This document shows positions 43,723-53,013 of a DNA stretch of 64,000 bases, in pieces. The notes under the pieces were generated by a model, which saw only the letters and a program-made list of their open reading frames with translations, was not told the origin of the DNA and ran no database searches. This DNA is from Arthrobacter sp. Y81 (GTDB taxonomy: Bacteria; Actinomycetota; Actinomycetes; Actinomycetales; Micrococcaceae): the NCBI RefSeq assembly GCF_002929335.1, contig NZ_PJIL01000002.1, forward strand, positions 477,254 through 541,253. The letters are read 5' to 3'. The position numbers and the translations under genes were made by a program. The stretch's first letter is position 1. Every line of letters starts with the position of its first letter.

Positions 43723-44328
43723 ATGACCACCGAGACTACGAACGGTGCACCGGCCGCCACAAGCGCGCTGCTTGCCACTGTCGGCAACAAGGTCCGCGCC
43801 ATGCGCAAGGAAAAAGGCATGACGCTGGCCAAGCTCTCGGAGATCACCGGCCTCAGCCAGGCGATCGTCAGCCAGATCGAACGCGGCATGGCCAATCCTT
43901 CCTTCACCACCCTGGCGCAACTGGCCCACGGCCTGGACATTCCGGTGGGGAAATTCTTCATCGGACAGGAAGCCTCCAAGTCCCCCGTGGTCCGCAAATC
44001 CGAACGGCGCAACCTCAAGGGCGTCACCCGCGAATCCGTCGGCGAAGCAGTGCACGAGCTGCTCACCCCCGGCCTCAACGGCGGCATCGAAGCCCAGTGG
44101 ATCATGACGCCGCCCGGACACGACACCAGCTCGAACCCCTTCAGCCACAGCGGCGAGGAGTTCTGCTACATCGTCTCAGGCCGGAAGGACGTCTACCTTG
44201 ACGGCGTCTGCCACAGCCTGAGCGAGGGCGATTCGATCACATATTCCTCGGAGATCCCTCACTGGTACAAAAACAGCTACGAAGAGGTATGCGTAGCGAT
44301 CTGGGTTAACGCACCGCACGCGTGGTAA
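43723..44328 (+). CDS. XRE-family regulator with C-terminal cupin domain
   Basis: The 201-residue product has an HTH_3 domain at about residues 20-75 (VRAMRKEKGMTLAKLSEITGLSQAIVSQIERGMANPS) and a small cupin ligand domain at about 125-198 (SHSGEEFCYIVSGRKDVYLDG, GDSITYSSEIPHWYKN). HTH-cupin regulators of this layout usually control adjacent catabolic operons in response to a small acid or amine. It precedes an operon of transporter plus catabolic enzymes by 165 bases and has dyads over its own promoter, so it likely regulates both. Confidence 0.92.
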   Translation: MTTETTNGAPAATSALLATVGNKVRAMRKEKGMTLAKLSEITGLSQAIVSQIERGMANPSFTTLAQLAHGLDIPVGKFFIGQEASKSPVVRKSERRNLKGVTRESVGEAVHELLTPGLNGGIEAQWIMTPPGHDTSSNPFSHSGEEFCYIVSGRKDVYLDGVCHSLSEGDSITYSSEIPHWYKNSYEEVCVAIWVNAPHAW

Positions 44329-44492
44329 ATCCGCCGACCCCAACCGGCCGTTACCGTCTTACACCCACTGTCCGGGCCTGAACCGTGCCCGCCGACAGTC
44401 CTTGCATCCTTCGCATCTTCCGTCCTGCCCCCAAGACATCGATGCGTCATACCCTCCCACGCCCTTTGTGGCGTAAGCGTAAGGACACTTCC

Positions 44493-45827
44493 ATGCTCGA
44501 AACACAAACGACAGACCCCAGAGGGATAGACAAAGTAGTCGCGTCCCCCTCCTCCACCCGCTCATCCGAAAAATTCTCCCCCGAGGTCCGCAAGGGCCTG
44601 CTGGGACTGGGCCTGGGCAACGCCCTCGAGTGGTACGACTGGATGGTCTTCGGCCTCCTCTCGGCCTTCATCGGCCCCAACTTCTTCCCCAACACCGATC
44701 CGCTCTCCGCCACGCTGAACGCCCTGGCCGTGTTCGCCGTCGGCTTCGCTTTCCGTCCGCTGGGCGGCATCCTGCTGGGCACCCTGGCGGACCGCGTCGG
44801 CCGCCGCCGCGTGATGCTGCTGTCCATCATGCTGATGGCCGGCACCACGCTGATCATCGCCGTTACGCCGAGCTACCAGCAGATCGGCGCCTGGGCCGGC
44901 ATCATCCTCCTGGTCTGCCGCGTCCTGCAGGGCATCTCCACGGGCATCGAAGCACCGCTCTCCACCTCCCACGCCGTTGAACTGGTTCCGGAAGGCCGCG
45001 AAGGCTACGTGGCCGGCATCATGTCCTTCTACGTCAACATCGGCATCCTGCTGGCCTCACTGGTCAGCTTCCTCTGCAGCCTCACCCTCGGCGGGGCCGT
45101 GATGGCCGACTGGGGCTGGCGCGTGCCGTTCATCATCGGCGCCCTCTTCGGCTTCGTGGTGCTCTACCTCCGCCGTGCCCTGCCGGAAACCCTCAAGCCC
45201 GAGGAAATGGCCACCAACACCCCCGGCGCCGTCTGGACCGGAGTCCGCAAGCACTGGCTCTCCGTCCTGGCCATCATCTTTGTGGTGGGCGCCGCCCAGG
45301 CCTACAACTACGCCTGGAACGTCGGCCTGCCCAGCGCAGCACGCAGCGGGTTCAAGGAAGATCCCACTGCTGTGTTCGCCCTGACCACCATCCTCGGCCT
45401 CATCCTGGTGGCGGGCAGCTGGATCATCGGCAAGCTGGCCGACGGCCGGTCCATGTCCCGCTGGTTCCTGATCACCCGCATCCTGGCCATCCCCTCCGTG
45501 TTCCTCATGCTCATGTACGTCCAGCCCGGCATCGGCGGTTTCGCAGCAGTCCTCCTCGGCGGCTCCCTGGTCCTGGTCCTGAACATGACCCTCTACAACG
45601 TGGTCAGCTCGTCCCTGATGCCCAAGAACTGCCGCGGCGCCGGAGTGGCCCTCGGCTACGGCATCGGCGTCGCCCTGTTCGGCGGGACCGCCTCCTACCT
45701 GCTGGTCTGGCTCCAGTCCATGAACCTGAGCTGGGTCTTCCCGGTCTACGTGGCCGTCCTGTCCATCCTCAGCATCGTCCTCTACCTCGCCGCCCGCCGC
45801 ACCAACGGCCTCTTCGTCGGAAACTAA
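44493..45827 (+). CDS. MHS-family MFS transporter (carboxylate/betaine type)
   Basis: The 444-residue membrane protein has 12 helices with metabolite:H+ symporter hallmarks: GLGNALEWYDWMVFGLLSAF near the start, FRPLGGILLGTLADRVGRRR between helices 2 and 3, and an EAPLSTSHAVELVPEGREGY segment after helix 4. MHS proteins import organic acids, betaines or aromatic acids. AAGGA precedes the ATG at 44493. It is the first gene of the catabolic operon and is presumably the uptake step for its unknown substrate. Confidence 0.92.
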   Translation: MLETQTTDPRGIDKVVASPSSTRSSEKFSPEVRKGLLGLGLGNALEWYDWMVFGLLSAFIGPNFFPNTDPLSATLNALAVFAVGFAFRPLGGILLGTLADRVGRRRVMLLSIMLMAGTTLIIAVTPSYQQIGAWAGIILLVCRVLQGISTGIEAPLSTSHAVELVPEGREGYVAGIMSFYVNIGILLASLVSFLCSLTLGGAVMADWGWRVPFIIGALFGFVVLYLRRALPETLKPEEMATNTPGAVWTGVRKHWLSVLAIIFVVGAAQAYNYAWNVGLPSAARSGFKEDPTAVFALTTILGLILVAGSWIIGKLADGRSMSRWFLITRILAIPSVFLMLMYVQPGIGGFAAVLLGGSLVLVLNMTLYNVVSSSLMPKNCRGAGVALGYGIGVALFGGTASYLLVWLQSMNLSWVFPVYVAVLSILSIVLYLAARRTNGLFVGN

Positions 45828-45838
45828 GGATCCCTCCC

Positions 45839-47221
45839 ATGAACTCCCCCGCAACATTCAGCTCGCTGGAACTCGCCACCACGACGGCGGACCTCACCGC
45901 CCCCGTCATCTCCCGCTCCAACGTCCTCGTGGTGGGTGGTGGCCCCGCAGGCGTGGCCGCTGCCGTCACCGCGGCCCGCTCGGGTGCCACGGTCACCCTG
46001 CTGGAACGCTACTCATCGCTCGGCGGCCTGGCCTCCGGCGGCATGGTCCTGGTGCTGGACGACATGATCAACGGCCAGGAAATCACGGTCACCGGCATTG
46101 TGTCCGAATACGTGGAGCGCCTGCAGAAGCTGGGCCTCGCCGTCGTCCCGCCGGCCGATGACCGCAAGACCTCCGAGGAACTCTGGAACAAGTGGGGCCG
46201 CTACGGCACCTTCGACTTCCACTCCCACACCAACCCCAAGCCCATCTGCTACGCCGCGGCATTCGATCCGGACGGCTGGAAGCGCGTCTCCAACGACCTG
46301 GTCCGCGAGGCCGGCGTGGACCTGCGCCTGCACTCCTGGTTCTCCCGCCCCATCGTGGACAACGGCGTGATCAAGGGCGTGATCTGCGAGACCAAGCTGG
46401 GCCCGCAGGCCTTCATGGCGGACATCGTCATCGACACCACCGGTGACATCGACGTCGCCTCCCGGGCCGGCGCCAGCTACGCCAAGGACAACTACCTCAC
46501 CACGCTCGTCTTCCGTCTGGGAAACGTAAACACGGATGCAGCCGAGGCGTTCGAACAGGCCAACCCGAAGGAAGCCCGCGCCATCAACCGCAAGATCAAG
46601 CGCCTCCTCGGCGGCGCCTGGGAACTGTGGTGGCTCAAGACGCCCATTGACGGCGTGGTCTGGTGCAACGCCCCGCACATGACCGGCTTCGACGGCGTGG
46701 ACCCGGCCGACATGACCGCAGCCGAATTCGCCGCCCGCGACCGGATCTCCGAGGCCGTGGACTACGTCCGCGCCAACCTGCCCGGCTTCGAGAACTGCTA
46801 CATGCTGGACGTGGCCTCCCAGATGGGCGTCCGCCAGACCCGCCTGCTGCAGGGCGAATACGTCATGACCAAGGACGACGTCACACAGCGCCGGCACTTC
46901 GCCGACACCGTGGCCCGCGGCCGCGACTACTACTACCCGTACCGCTCGCTGCTGCCCAAGGAAGTGGACCAGCTCCTGGTGGCCGGCCGCCACTACTCCG
47001 CCACCCCCGAGGCGCAGAAGATGTCCCGCGAGATCCCCCCCTGCATGGCCATGGGCCAGGCCGTCGGCGTCGCCGCAGCCCTCGCCGTCGAGAACGGCGT
47101 CCTGGTCCGCGACGTGTCCGCACTCGACATCCAGCAGGGCATGCGCCGGCACGGCGCGGACCCGGGCGACGTCCCGTCGTCGAACGCCACCGTGGACACC
47201 GACGCGGCGGTGGCAGTATGA
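45839..47221 (+). CDS. FAD-dependent oxidoreductase (FAD_oxidored type)
   Basis: The 460-residue product has an N-terminal FAD fingerprint (VLVVGGGPAGVAAAVTAARSGATVTLLER) and the SLGGLASGGMV segment typical of Pfam FAD_oxidored. A C-terminal FAD contact (LLVAGRHYSATPEAQKMSREIPPCMAMGQAVG) follows. The family includes poorly characterised dehydrogenases that oxidise or reduce a carbon-carbon or carbon-oxygen bond; several work with a ferredoxin, and one is encoded at the end of this operon. The stop overlaps the next start as ATGA. Confidence 0.88.
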   Translation: MNSPATFSSLELATTTADLTAPVISRSNVLVVGGGPAGVAAAVTAARSGATVTLLERYSSLGGLASGGMVLVLDDMINGQEITVTGIVSEYVERLQKLGLAVVPPADDRKTSEELWNKWGRYGTFDFHSHTNPKPICYAAAFDPDGWKRVSNDLVREAGVDLRLHSWFSRPIVDNGVIKGVICETKLGPQAFMADIVIDTTGDIDVASRAGASYAKDNYLTTLVFRLGNVNTDAAEAFEQANPKEARAINRKIKRLLGGAWELWWLKTPIDGVVWCNAPHMTGFDGVDPADMTAAEFAARDRISEAVDYVRANLPGFENCYMLDVASQMGVRQTRLLQGEYVMTKDDVTQRRHFADTVARGRDYYYPYRSLLPKEVDQLLVAGRHYSATPEAQKMSREIPPCMAMGQAVGVAAALAVENGVLVRDVSALDIQQGMRRHGADPGDVPSSNATVDTDAAVAV

Positions 47222-48516
47222 GCACCGCAACCGCCGAGCTGACAGTCACTGCAGAGGAACGCACGACGGCGGCGCCCGCCGCCGCTGCTGCCGGGACGGC
47301 CGCTGAGGCGGCAACCACCCCGCTCCCCGCTGGCACCCCGCTCCCGCTCGATGGAATCAAGATCGTGGACTTCACCCAGGTGTTCATGGGCCCGTCCTGC
47401 ACCCAGCTCCTGGGCGACTACGGCGCGGACATCATCAAGGTGGAACGCCCCGGCGCCGGAGACATCTCGCGCAACTCGTTCCCGGACAAGGACGGCCAGG
47501 ACAACCCCATCTTCCTGTCCATCAACCGGAACAAGCGCAGCGTCTCGATCGATACGCGCACGGAGGAAGGCCGGAACGTGCTGCACGCCATCATGGCGGA
47601 CGCAGACGTGGTGGTCAGCAACTTCCGCTCCGGCGTGATGGAACGGATGGGCTTCGGCTACGAGGACCTCAAGGCGGAGAACCCGGGCATCATCTGGGCC
47701 TCCGGAACAGGCTTCGGCCCGGTGGGCCCGTACTCGCACAAGGGCGGCCAGGACGCGATCGCGCAGGCCTACTCCGGTGTGATGTGGCGGCGGGAATCGG
47801 ACGACCAGAAGCCCTCCATCTACCCCACCACCCTGTGCGACTACATCACCGGCATGCACCTCATGCAGGGCATCCTGCTGGCGCTGCGCACCCGGGAGAC
47901 CTCCGGCGTCGGCCAGAAGGTGGAAGTGACCATGTACGACTCCATGCTGCACCTGCAGATGCAGGAGGCGTGCATGCAGCTCAACCGCGGCTACGAGGTC
48001 AACTGGGGCGCCATGCCCCTGAGCGGCGTCTTCGAAACCACCGACGGCGCCGTGTGCATGGTGGGCGGTTTCACCCCGGACCCGCTGGCCCGCATCTCCG
48101 AGGCGCTGGGCCTGGACGAGGACCTCACGCTCCGGCCCGAGTTCGCCAACCTGGAGCAGCAGTTCCAGCACAAGCCGGCGCTGCAGGCCATCTTCCGCGA
48201 GCGCATCGCCACCAACACCACCGAGTACTGGACCGGCAAGCTGGAGGACCAGGGGCTGCTCAACGCCCCGGTCCACACCCTGGAGCAGGCCCTGGCCGAC
48301 GCCCAGACCGAGGCCAACGGCATGATCGTCGAGGCCGAACACCCCGGCGTGGGCACCGTGCGCATGCTCAACGCGCCCATCCGGCTCTCCGCCACCCCTC
48401 CCACGGTCCGGCGCGCCGCGCCGCGGCTGGGCGAGCACAACGTGGAGGTCCTGCTGGAGAACGGCTTCGATGCGGAGACCATCGAGCGCCTGCAGCAGCT
48501 GGGGGTCCTGCGGTGA
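47218..48516 (+). CDS. CaiB/BaiF-type CoA-transferase (family III)
   Basis: Transfers CoA between acyl groups, here probably activating the operon substrate. The 432-residue product has an Ala/Thr-rich N-terminal extension of about 40 residues, then the family core: IVDFTQVFMGPSCTQLLGDYGADIIKVERP, NRNKRSVSIDTRTEEGRNVL, and the catalytic Asp in HKGGQDAIAQAYSG. LNAPVHTLEQALAD lies in the C-terminal part. Start and stop overlap its neighbours by 4 bases on both sides (ATGA, GTGA), showing strict co-translation. Confidence 0.93.
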   Translation: MSTATAELTVTAEERTTAAPAAAAAGTAAEAATTPLPAGTPLPLDGIKIVDFTQVFMGPSCTQLLGDYGADIIKVERPGAGDISRNSFPDKDGQDNPIFLSINRNKRSVSIDTRTEEGRNVLHAIMADADVVVSNFRSGVMERMGFGYEDLKAENPGIIWASGTGFGPVGPYSHKGGQDAIAQAYSGVMWRRESDDQKPSIYPTTLCDYITGMHLMQGILLALRTRETSGVGQKVEVTMYDSMLHLQMQEACMQLNRGYEVNWGAMPLSGVFETTDGAVCMVGGFTPDPLARISEALGLDEDLTLRPEFANLEQQFQHKPALQAIFRERIATNTTEYWTGKLEDQGLLNAPVHTLEQALADAQTEANGMIVEAEHPGVGTVRMLNAPIRLSATPPTVRRAAPRLGEHNVEVLLENGFDAETIERLQQLGVLR

Positions 48517-49319
48517 CGGCAGTTGTGGAACAGACAGTGGACCAGGTCACCCTGACCATCGAAAACCACGTGGCCACGGTGGTGATCGACCGGCAGCACG
48601 TGCTCAACGCCGTCGACGGCGCCGCCCAGGCCCGGCTCAACGAAATCTGGGAACAGCTGGAGCAGGACCCCGACGTCCGCGCCGTCGTCATCACCGGAGC
48701 CGGCACCCGCGCCTTCTGCGTCGGGGCGGACATGTCCGCCGCCGCCGTGGACAAGACGGGCCTCGAGTACTGGGCCGGCCTGGACCCCAACGGGTTCGGC
48801 GGGCTGAGCCTGCGCACCAGCCTGGACATCCCGGTCATCGCCCGGGTCAACGGCTATGCGCTGGGCGGCGGCATGGAAATCGTGCTTGGCGCGGACATCG
48901 TGGTGGCGTCGGAGAACGCGAAGTTCGGGCTGACGGAACCGCGGGTGGGGCGTTTGGCGCTCGACGGCGGCATCCACCAGCTGGTGCGGCGCATCCCCCA
49001 CACCCAGGCGATGGGCATGCTGCTCACCGGCCGGAAAGCGGACGCCGTCGAAATGCAGTCCATGGGCCTCGTCAACGAGGTGGTCCCCGCCGACGAGCTC
49101 GACGCCGCGGTGCAGCGCTGGGTGGCCCAGATCCTGGCCTGCGCCCCCACCTCCGTCCGCGCCGTGAAGCAGATGGTCACGCAGACGGACCATCTGACCG
49201 CCAAGGAGGCCCGCGGGCTCCGACTGCCGGCGCTCATGGCGGCTCTGGACAGCGAGGACTCCGCAGAGGGCGTGCGCGCCTTCCAGGAAAAGCGGCCGCC
49301 GGTCTGGCCAGGCCGCTGA
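48513..49319 (+). CDS. Enoyl-CoA hydratase/isomerase family protein
   Basis: The 268-residue crotonase-fold protein has oxyanion-hole segments (GAGTRAFCVGADMS and GYALGGGMEIVLGADIVVASENAKFGLTEPRVG) and GLVNEVVPADEL. Together with the CaiB-like transferase it resembles the carnitine-type pair CaiB-CaiD. The rest of the operon has no counterpart in that pathway, so hydration of another unsaturated acyl-CoA is equally possible. The GTG start lies in the stop of the transferase gene (GTGA). Confidence 0.92.
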   Translation: MTAVVEQTVDQVTLTIENHVATVVIDRQHVLNAVDGAAQARLNEIWEQLEQDPDVRAVVITGAGTRAFCVGADMSAAAVDKTGLEYWAGLDPNGFGGLSLRTSLDIPVIARVNGYALGGGMEIVLGADIVVASENAKFGLTEPRVGRLALDGGIHQLVRRIPHTQAMGMLLTGRKADAVEMQSMGLVNEVVPADELDAAVQRWVAQILACAPTSVRAVKQMVTQTDHLTAKEARGLRLPALMAALDSEDSAEGVRAFQEKRPPVWPGR

Positions 49320-49345
49320 TGCCCAACAACTTCGAGGAGGATTCA

Positions 49346-50356
49346 ATGACTGGATCACTGAACGACGGCACCGGGAAGGACACCCGTGAGTCCCTCACCC
49401 GCGAACCACAGGCCCGTGAGGCCCTGGCGCCCGGTGTCTGGGGCGTCGTGGCCACACCGTTCCAGGGCAGCACGCTGGACGTGGACCTGGACAGCCTGTC
49501 CGAGCTGGTGGAGCACTACGAGGCAATCGGCGCCACGGGACTGACCGTCCTGGGCGTGTTCGGCGAGGCCGCAGCACTGACCGCGGAGGAACGCCGGCAG
49601 GTCCTCGAAATCACGGTCGAATGCACGGACCTCCCGCTGGTCGTGGGCATCACCGCGCTGGCCACCCGACCTGCCATCGACGAAATCAAGGCGGCGCAGG
49701 CGGCGACCGGCGAGCGCCTGGCGGCCGTTATGGTGCAGGCCAACTCCGCCCGGCCCGAGGTGGTGATCGCACACCTGGATGCCATCCACCGGGCCACCGG
49801 CGCGAAGGTGGTGCTGCAGGATTACCCCCTGGCCAGCGGCGTCAGCATCAGCACCCCTGCACTCATTTCCGTGGTGAAGTGGTGCAGCTTCGTGGTCGCG
49901 GTGAAGGCGGAAGCGCCGCCCACCAGCGTGGCCATCGCGGAGCTGACGGCCGCCGTCGGGGTTTCCGTCTTCGGCGGGCTCGGCGGGCAGGGACTGCTGG
50001 ACGAGCTCATGGCCGGCGCGGCCGGCGCCATGACCGGTTTCTCCTACCCGGAGGCGCTGATCGCGTGTGTCCGGGCCTGGCAGCGCGACGGCTATGAGGC
50101 CGCCCGCGACCAGCTGCTGCCGTACCTGCCGCTGATCAACTTCGAGCAGCAGGCAAAGATCGCCCTGGCCGTCCGCAAGGAATGCCTGCGGAAGCGCGGC
50201 CTTATCAAGGACTCGGGCGTCCGGGCTCCGGCCGCGGCGTTCCCGGAGAAGCTGCGGTACAGCATGCTCACGCACCTGCGGGAAGCTGCGGCCGCACTGG
50301 AAGCACGCGCGGACTCACCCGCCGCCAACAACCACACTTCTGTAGGGAGTTTCTGA
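49346..50356 (+). CDS. DHDPS/NAL-family aldolase or dehydratase
   Basis: A 336-residue TIM-barrel lyase. The active-site lysine sits in FVVAVKAEAPPTS and the conserved tyrosine in VLQDYPLASG; GVFGEAAALTAEERRQVLE corresponds to the GTTGE loop. Family members cleave or dehydrate 2-keto acids through a Schiff base. ATG at 49346 follows GAGGAGG at a good distance; an earlier ATG overlapping the previous stop is less likely. In this operon it could release pyruvate or dehydrate a keto sugar acid. Confidence 0.9.
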   Translation: MTGSLNDGTGKDTRESLTREPQAREALAPGVWGVVATPFQGSTLDVDLDSLSELVEHYEAIGATGLTVLGVFGEAAALTAEERRQVLEITVECTDLPLVVGITALATRPAIDEIKAAQAATGERLAAVMVQANSARPEVVIAHLDAIHRATGAKVVLQDYPLASGVSISTPALISVVKWCSFVVAVKAEAPPTSVAIAELTAAVGVSVFGGLGGQGLLDELMAGAAGAMTGFSYPEALIACVRAWQRDGYEAARDQLLPYLPLINFEQQAKIALAVRKECLRKRGLIKDSGVRAPAAAFPEKLRYSMLTHLREAAAALEARADSPAANNHTSVGSF

Positions 50357-51144
50357 TGGACCTGGGAATCGCAGGCAAGACCGCCCTGGTGGCAGCCTCC
50401 ACCGGAGGCCTGGGCCTGGCCGTGGCCCGCGCGTTGTCCGCCGAGGGCGTGCGCGTGGCCGTTACCGGCCGCCGCCGCGACCGCGCCAAGGAGATCGCCG
50501 CGGACCTGCACACCGCTTATGGCACCGGTGCCATCGCCATCGAGGCGGACCTGACCACCCCTGAAGGAATCGGGTCCGCCGTCGAACAGACCGTGGCGGA
50601 CCTCGGTCCCGTCGACATCCTGGTGCTCAACGGCCCCGGCCCCAGGCCCGGCGCCGCCGCGACGCTCAGCTCCGAGGACATCGCCGCGGCCTTCGAGCTG
50701 CTGGTCAAGCCGCACCACGCACTGATCTCCCGGGTCCTTCCGGGCATGCGGGAACGGCGCTGGGGCCGCATCCTCGCCGTCGGCTCCAGCGGAGTGGTGG
50801 CACCGCTGCCCAACCTGGCCGTGTCCAACACCGGCCGCGCCGCACTGGCCGGCTACCTCAAGACCCTCGCGGCCGAAGTGGCCCTGGATGCGGTGACCGT
50901 CAACATGCTCCTCCCCGGCCGGATCGCCACGGACCGGGTGGCCGAACTCGACCACGCCGCCGCCAAGCGCCGCGGCACCACGCTGGAGGAGATCCAGCTG
51001 GAATCCCGCAAGACCATCCCCGCCCGCCGCTACGGCGAACCCGAGGAATTCGGCGCCGCCGCCGCCTTCCTGTGCAGCGCCCCGGCGTCGTACATCACCG
51101 GCGTTGCGCTGCGGTGCGACGGCGGCCTGATCCGCAGCCTGTAG
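50356..51144 (+). CDS. SDR-family protein lacking the canonical YxxxK motif
   Basis: The 262-residue Rossmann-fold protein has the SDR cofactor loop (ALVAASTGGLGLAVARAL), NG..GP in place of NNAG (LVLNGPGPRPG), the catalytic-type Ser in ILAVGSSGVVAP, and a C-terminal YITGVALRCDGGLIRSL. Where Tyr-x3-Lys is expected the sequence reads SNTGRAAL, so the usual Tyr and Lys are Ser and Arg. Such variants are known in FabG-like SDR subfamilies, but their chemistry is unclear. The ATG shares a base with the previous stop (TGATG), with AGGGAG upstream. Confidence 0.9.
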   Translation: MDLGIAGKTALVAASTGGLGLAVARALSAEGVRVAVTGRRRDRAKEIAADLHTAYGTGAIAIEADLTTPEGIGSAVEQTVADLGPVDILVLNGPGPRPGAAATLSSEDIAAAFELLVKPHHALISRVLPGMRERRWGRILAVGSSGVVAPLPNLAVSNTGRAALAGYLKTLAAEVALDAVTVNMLLPGRIATDRVAELDHAAAKRRGTTLEEIQLESRKTIPARRYGEPEEFGAAAAFLCSAPASYITGVALRCDGGLIRSL

Positions 51145-51171
51145 CTCCCCCCACTCTTCAGAAGGAACCCC

Positions 51172-52680
51172 ATGACCTCCACCGCACTTTTGCCCGAGAA
51201 CGCGACAGACCGCGAACTCATCACCGCCCGGCACCTCATCAACGGCGAATGGCTCGGCGAGGCCGGCACCAAACGGATGAACCCGGCCCGCCCCGGCGAA
51301 CTCGCAGCCCTCTCCCCCAGCGGCACCGCAGCGGACGTGGACGCCGCCATCACCGCCGCCTCGGCAGCTCAGCCCGGTTGGGCAACCATGCCCGCACCGT
51401 CCCGCGGCGCCATCCTCATCACCGCCGGCAACCTGCTGATCGAACGCCAGACCGCCATCGCCGAAGACCTGGTCCGGGAAGAAGGCAAGACCCTCGCCGA
51501 AGCCAAGGGCGAGGTCAAGCGCGCCTCGGACGTGCTGCGCTTCTTCGGCTCCCTCGGCTGGGCCGCCACCGGCGAGGTCCTGCCCAGCGGCCTGCCGGAC
51601 ACCACCATCACCACCCGGCGCGAATCGCTCGGCGTCGTCGGGCTCATCACGCCGTGGAACTTCCCCATCGCCATCCCGGCCTGGAAGACTGCCCCCGCCC
51701 TGATCAGCGGCAACGCCGTGGTGATCAAGCCGGCCGAGCTCACCCCGCTCTCCGCCACCCACCTTGCCCGTGCGCTGCAGGACGCCGGACTCCCCGCCGG
51801 TGTGTTCAACGTGGTGCACGGCAAGGGCCGCGTGGTGGGCGACGCCCTGGCCCGCGACCCGCGCATCGCCGGGCTGTCCTTCACCGGTTCCACGAACGTG
51901 GGGCTGGGCCTGCAGGAGATCCTGAACGCCCGCCGCGCCCGCGTCCAGCTGGAAATGGGCGGCAAGAACGGCGTCCTGGTCCTCGACGATGCCGATGCAC
52001 GCAAGGCCGCCAAGGTAGTGGCTGCCGGCGCGTTCGGCCTCACCGGCCAGGCCTGCACCGCGACGTCCCGCGTCTACGTCACCCCGGGCATCCGCTCCGC
52101 CTTCCTTGACGCCCTCACCGAGGAAGCCGCCGCCTACACTCCCGGCGACGGCATGGACACTGACGGTCCGGACGCTGTCCGGATGGGGGCCGTGGTGAGC
52201 AGCCAGCAGCACGCACAGAACACCGCGGCGGTGCGGTCCGCCGTCGAACGCGGCGCCACGCTGCTGTCCGGTTCCGCGATCCTGGACGAAACGCACGACG
52301 GCGACGCGGACCGCCCGCTGTTCTTCCCCGCCGCCGTGCTCACCGAGTTGCCGTTCGACGACGCCGCCGTGACCGAGGAGATCTTCGGTCCGGTGGTGGC
52401 TGTCCTCGAAGTGGCCGACTACGAGGCCGGGCTCGCCGCGATCAACGATTCCCGTTACGGCCTCACCGCGGGCATCTGCACGGATTCGCTGGCGCGCGCC
52501 ACGGACTTCGCCGCACGGGCCCAGGCCGGTGTGGTCAAGGTCAACCGGCCGACGGCGGGACTGGACCTGAACGTGCCGTTCGGCGGCGTGAAGGACTCCT
52601 CCACCAACACGTTCCGCGAACAGGGCAAGTCCGCACTGGACTTCTTCACCTGGGGCAAAACCGTTTACACCGGTGTGTAG
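51172..52680 (+). CDS. NAD(P)-dependent aldehyde dehydrogenase
   Basis: The 502-residue ALDH has the Asn of ITPWNFPIAIPAWK, the NAD loop FTGSTNVG, the general-base Glu in LEMGGKNGVLVLDDAD, and the nucleophile Cys in GLTGQACTATSRV. The DRPLFFPAAVLTELP and EEIFGPVVAVLEV segments are also present. Sequence style is near 2-oxoglutarate-semialdehyde or succinate-semialdehyde dehydrogenases. With a DHDPS-family enzyme next door, oxidation of a dicarboxylic semialdehyde is plausible but unproven. Confidence 0.94.
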   Translation: MTSTALLPENATDRELITARHLINGEWLGEAGTKRMNPARPGELAALSPSGTAADVDAAITAASAAQPGWATMPAPSRGAILITAGNLLIERQTAIAEDLVREEGKTLAEAKGEVKRASDVLRFFGSLGWAATGEVLPSGLPDTTITTRRESLGVVGLITPWNFPIAIPAWKTAPALISGNAVVIKPAELTPLSATHLARALQDAGLPAGVFNVVHGKGRVVGDALARDPRIAGLSFTGSTNVGLGLQEILNARRARVQLEMGGKNGVLVLDDADARKAAKVVAAGAFGLTGQACTATSRVYVTPGIRSAFLDALTEEAAAYTPGDGMDTDGPDAVRMGAVVSSQQHAQNTAAVRSAVERGATLLSGSAILDETHDGDADRPLFFPAAVLTELPFDDAAVTEEIFGPVVAVLEVADYEAGLAAINDSRYGLTAGICTDSLARATDFAARAQAGVVKVNRPTAGLDLNVPFGGVKDSSTNTFREQGKSALDFFTWGKTVYTGV

Positions 52681-52686
52681 CGCGCC

Positions 52687-53013
52687 ATGACCTACGTGAT
52701 CGCGCAGCCGTGCGTGGATGTGAAGGACAAGGCCTGCATCGAGGAATGTCCGGTGGACTGCATCTACGAAGGCGAACGCTCGCTCTACATCCACCCGTCC
52801 GAATGCGTGGACTGCGGCGCGTGCGATCCGGTGTGCCCGGTGGAGGCCATTTACTACTCCGACGACGTCCCGGACGAGTGGGCCGACTATGTCCGGGCCA
52901 ACGTGGAGTTCTTCGAGGAACTCGGGTCGCCGCAGGGCGCCTCGCCCCTCGGTAACCTGGGCCGCGACCACCCGGTGATCGCGGCCCACCCCGTGGCCGA
53001 CCCCGCCCGGTAG
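52687..53013 (+). CDS. Ferredoxin, 7Fe-8S type (FdxA-like)
   Basis: The 108-residue product starts [28 protein letters not shown] and has a second cluster [21 protein letters not shown]. Cysteine spacing fits one [3Fe-4S] and one [4Fe-4S] cluster as in actinobacterial FdxA. An acidic C-terminal extension follows. It is the last gene of the operon and probably passes electrons to or from the FAD oxidoreductase encoded at 45839. A strong terminator follows 40 bases after the stop. Confidence 0.95.
   Translation: MTYVIAQPCVDVKDKACIEECPVDCIYEGERSLYIHPSECVDCGACDPVCPVEAIYYSDDVPDEWADYVRANVEFFEELGSPQGASPLGNLGRDHPVIAAHPVADPAR

Noticed and set aside
50092..52989. Open frame of 965 codons on the minus strand opposite the SDR, ALDH and DHDPS-family genes
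   Set aside because: It is antisense to three genes with clear motifs and tight operon spacing. Its composition is the Gly/His/Val/Asp-rich pattern of a GC-rich shadow frame, and it contains no domain.
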